This document shows, piece after piece, positions 5,867-7,123 of a stretch of DNA of 7,123 nucleotides (positions are counted from its first letter, which is position 1; each line of letters begins with the position of its first letter). The translations under genes and the position numbers were made by a program. A model generated the notes under the pieces. It searched no databases. It worked only from the letters and a program-made list of their open reading frames with translations, and was not told where the DNA came from. The DNA is from Deltaproteobacteria bacterium (lineage in GTDB: Bacteria > Desulfobacterota > Desulfobacteria > Desulfobacterales > BuS5). The stretch covers positions 1 through 7,123 of the forward strand of contig JAGGWL010000071.1 of NCBI GenBank assembly GCA_021157555.1. The letters run 5' to 3'.

Positions 5867-6847
5867 ATGAACCATTGTATCTTTTGTTTTAAAAGCGAAC
5901 CGGAGGTCAAATTCAGCCAGGAGCACCTTATTCCGCACTGTATCGGTGGCAATCTGATCCTTGACGATTACGTTTGTGCTGAATGCAATAGTAATTTTGG
6001 AACAGAATTCGACCATAAAATTTTGAAAAAGCCGGATATTGTTGCAGCGTTATCTAAATTGAAGATACCACACAACCGAGTAAAGCTAATAAATAATAAT
6101 TTCAGAGTTAAAGTTTTCATATGCGGTATTGAATTTAAAGGCCGAGCGACTGAAAACGCTATTGAAGTTCACTCCAAGCGATTAGAAGATGGAAGTCTGA
6201 TTTGTCCTGAAACAGAGTACAAGGAGCCTCTCCTGAAAGGGATATTACGTGATCAGAGATTACGTGCTGCTGGGCTTACAGAAGACCAGATTAAGGAAGA
6301 ATTCCAAAAGCTAACCAAAGCCTATAACAAGGCGGAAGTAGGCAAAAATGTGATATGGCCTGCGCTTGGCATCACTCTTGTAAAACGATCTGATACTCGT
6401 AAAATTAAGCTGGAACCAAAAGGGTCAGATGACGTATCACGTCTTGTGGCAAAGATTGCATATGAGTTTGGCTTCATTCTCGGCTACCGTGATTTTCTGT
6501 TAAGCGAACACGTTGCTAAACCTCTTCACAGCTTTATTCTGACTGGTGAGAAACAACCAGGTTTTCACATAACACAGATCAGTACTAGCTTCTCTGATTT
6601 TGTTCCAATACACTTTATTAGTTTTCAAACCTATGAATATATGACCAGAATAATTGTAGGTTTCTTTGGAACTCTGACATACATGCTTATTGCTCCGCCA
6701 CTAGAACATAAAATATTCCAACAGATTGCAGAGGATAATAATTGTCCAGATTTGATCGGTGTAGAATATCAACAAGATATGCATAAAAAAACTATAGGAT
6801 TCTGGGCTATTTTACCAGATGGAACCTATAAATATATTGGCGGTTGA
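5867..6847 (+). CDS. HNH-type zinc-finger nuclease-like protein
   Basis: The second gene of cassette 6 encodes 326 residues. The N-terminus carries an HNH motif of the HNH_5-like layout: C4-x2-C7, EHLIP with Glu19 and His20, then GG (27-28), C37-x2-C40 followed by Asn41, and Asp49. The cysteines would bind a structural zinc and the His/Asn/Asp residues a catalytic metal for cutting DNA or RNA. The C-terminal 260 residues are mixed alpha/beta and not recognised; they may choose the target. There is no signal peptide, so this protein is cytoplasmic, unlike the protease before it. AAGAGG (5851-5856) is ten bases before the ATG. The 48-base gap has no attC, so both genes move as one cassette and are probably co-transcribed. 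Nuclease activity is inferred from the motif only; a regulatory zinc-binding role cannot be excluded. Confidence 0.82.
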   Translation: MNHCIFCFKSEPEVKFSQEHLIPHCIGGNLILDDYVCAECNSNFGTEFDHKILKKPDIVAALSKLKIPHNRVKLINNNFRVKVFICGIEFKGRATENAIEVHSKRLEDGSLICPETEYKEPLLKGILRDQRLRAAGLTEDQIKEEFQKLTKAYNKAEVGKNVIWPALGITLVKRSDTRKIKLEPKGSDDVSRLVAKIAYEFGFILGYRDFLLSEHVAKPLHSFILTGEKQPGFHITQISTSFSDFVPIHFISFQTYEYMTRIIVGFFGTLTYMLIAPPLEHKIFQQIAEDNNCPDLIGVEYQQDMHKKTIGFWAILPDGTYKYIGG

Positions 6848-6877
6848 GAGAGCTACTTGGCAAAAAAAGAATATGTT

Positions 6878-7005
6878 GCCGAACCAAACGCTCGAGTGGA
6901 TCGGGGGCTACTGAGCGGCTCTTGAAAGTTTTGGCTTTAACATAAATTTTAGCCATGCAGAGGGTGTCGGCCTAAAGCCCCCGACCACTCAGCTCACCGT
7001 TAGGT
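6878..7005 (+). other. attC site of cassette 6
   Basis: R'' is GCCGAAC (6878-6884), the exact complement of GTTCGGC at the start of the cassette (4736-4742). R' is GTTAGGT (6999-7005) and belongs to the second geneless unit. The stem pairs GTGG-A-TCGGGGGC (6896-6908) with GCCCCCGA-CCAC (6977-6988), leaving A6900 extrahelical. The loop region of about 68 bases includes a small TGGCT/AGCCA inverted repeat. Confidence 0.88.
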
Positions 7006-7123
7006 CGGACCGCTTCGCGCTCCGACCTAATGCCCGCCGGATGAGCTTCGCTCCACTGAGCCTGCCAGCCGAAGCGCAAAAGCGCTCCGCCTAACAGGCC
7101 CAATGGAGCCGACTGCGGTGGCT
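6999..7123 (+). repeat. 125-base direct repeat, right copy
   Basis: This is identical to 2780-2904 except G at 7060 in place of A at 2841. It ends because the window ends. Confidence 0.95.
7000..7123 (+). mobile_element. Geneless attC-only cassette (copy 2, truncated by window edge)
   Basis: It starts at the crossover G|TTAGGT of the cassette 6 attC and repeats the hairpin and the AAT-type R'' box (ACCTAAT, 7025-7031) of the unit at 2781. The ATT side of the site and the next cassette lie outside the window. The single base difference improves pairing in the internal hairpin. Confidence 0.65.

Larger units (their letters stand above)
2..7123 (+). mobile_element. Integron gene-cassette array (internal part)
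   Basis: Six attC sites lie within the window and a seventh begins at its right edge; all have the same orientation and separate + strand genes. For cassettes 1, 2, 5 and 6 the seven bases at the cassette start (R') are the exact reverse complement of the R'' box at the same cassette's end; cassettes 3 and 4 deviate by one base. This pairing is what site-specific excision and insertion between G and TT produces and would be hard to obtain by chance. Crossover points are after positions 122, 974, 2780, 2976, 3633, 4736 and 6999. No intI, attI or Pc is present, so the platform lies outside the window and it cannot be said whether the integron is chromosomal or mobile. Confidence 0.9.

Overview
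The window is an internal stretch of an integron gene-cassette array. No integrase gene, attI site or Pc promoter is inside it. All credible genes lie on the + strand, and successive genes or gene groups are separated by GC-rich, imperfectly palindromic attC recombination sites. The decisive evidence is exact base pairing between the start of each cassette (the R' box, G|TTRRRY) and the R'' box at that cassette's own far end: GTTCGGT/ACCGAAC, GTTATGC/GCATAAC, GTTCGGC/GCCGAAC (twice), plus two pairs with a single deviation. This divides the window into cassette 1 (123-974), cassette 2 (975-2780), geneless cassette 3 (2781-2976), cassette 4 (2977-3633), cassette 5 (3634-4736), cassette 6 (4737-6999) and the start of a second copy of the geneless cassette (7000-7123, cut by the window edge).

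The host is probably a Gram-negative bacterium. Two products carry lipoprotein signal peptides, one is a periplasmic trypsin-like protease, and the genes are AT-rich beside GC-rich attC sites. The genus cannot be read from the sequence. The attC sites differ widely in length (about 75 to 177 bp) and in sequence, so the cassettes probably have mixed origins.

Cassette 1 encodes a three-segment membrane protein. Its 3' end overlaps a 47-codon proline-rich microprotein in another frame, which may be followed by a 23-codon ORF joined to it by an ATGA overlap. Cassette 2 encodes a 568-residue protein with a HEPN-type R-x4-H motif, a candidate ribonuclease or defence/toxin protein. Cassettes 4 and 5 each encode a predicted lipoprotein of unknown function. 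Cassette 6 holds two genes without an attC between them: an exported HtrA-like serine protease without a PDZ domain, and a protein with an N-terminal HNH-type zinc/nuclease motif.

The most unusual item is the geneless cassette at 2781-2976, repeated from 7000. It is almost nothing but an attC site, its conserved AAC/GTT core is replaced by the matched pair AAT/ATT, and once circularised it would contain a perfect 26-bp palindrome. One internal hairpin has mismatches that nearly all become G-T (or G-U) wobbles on the bottom strand, which is the strand an integrase folds and cuts. This suggests an attC-only mobile unit or a structured minus-strand RNA.
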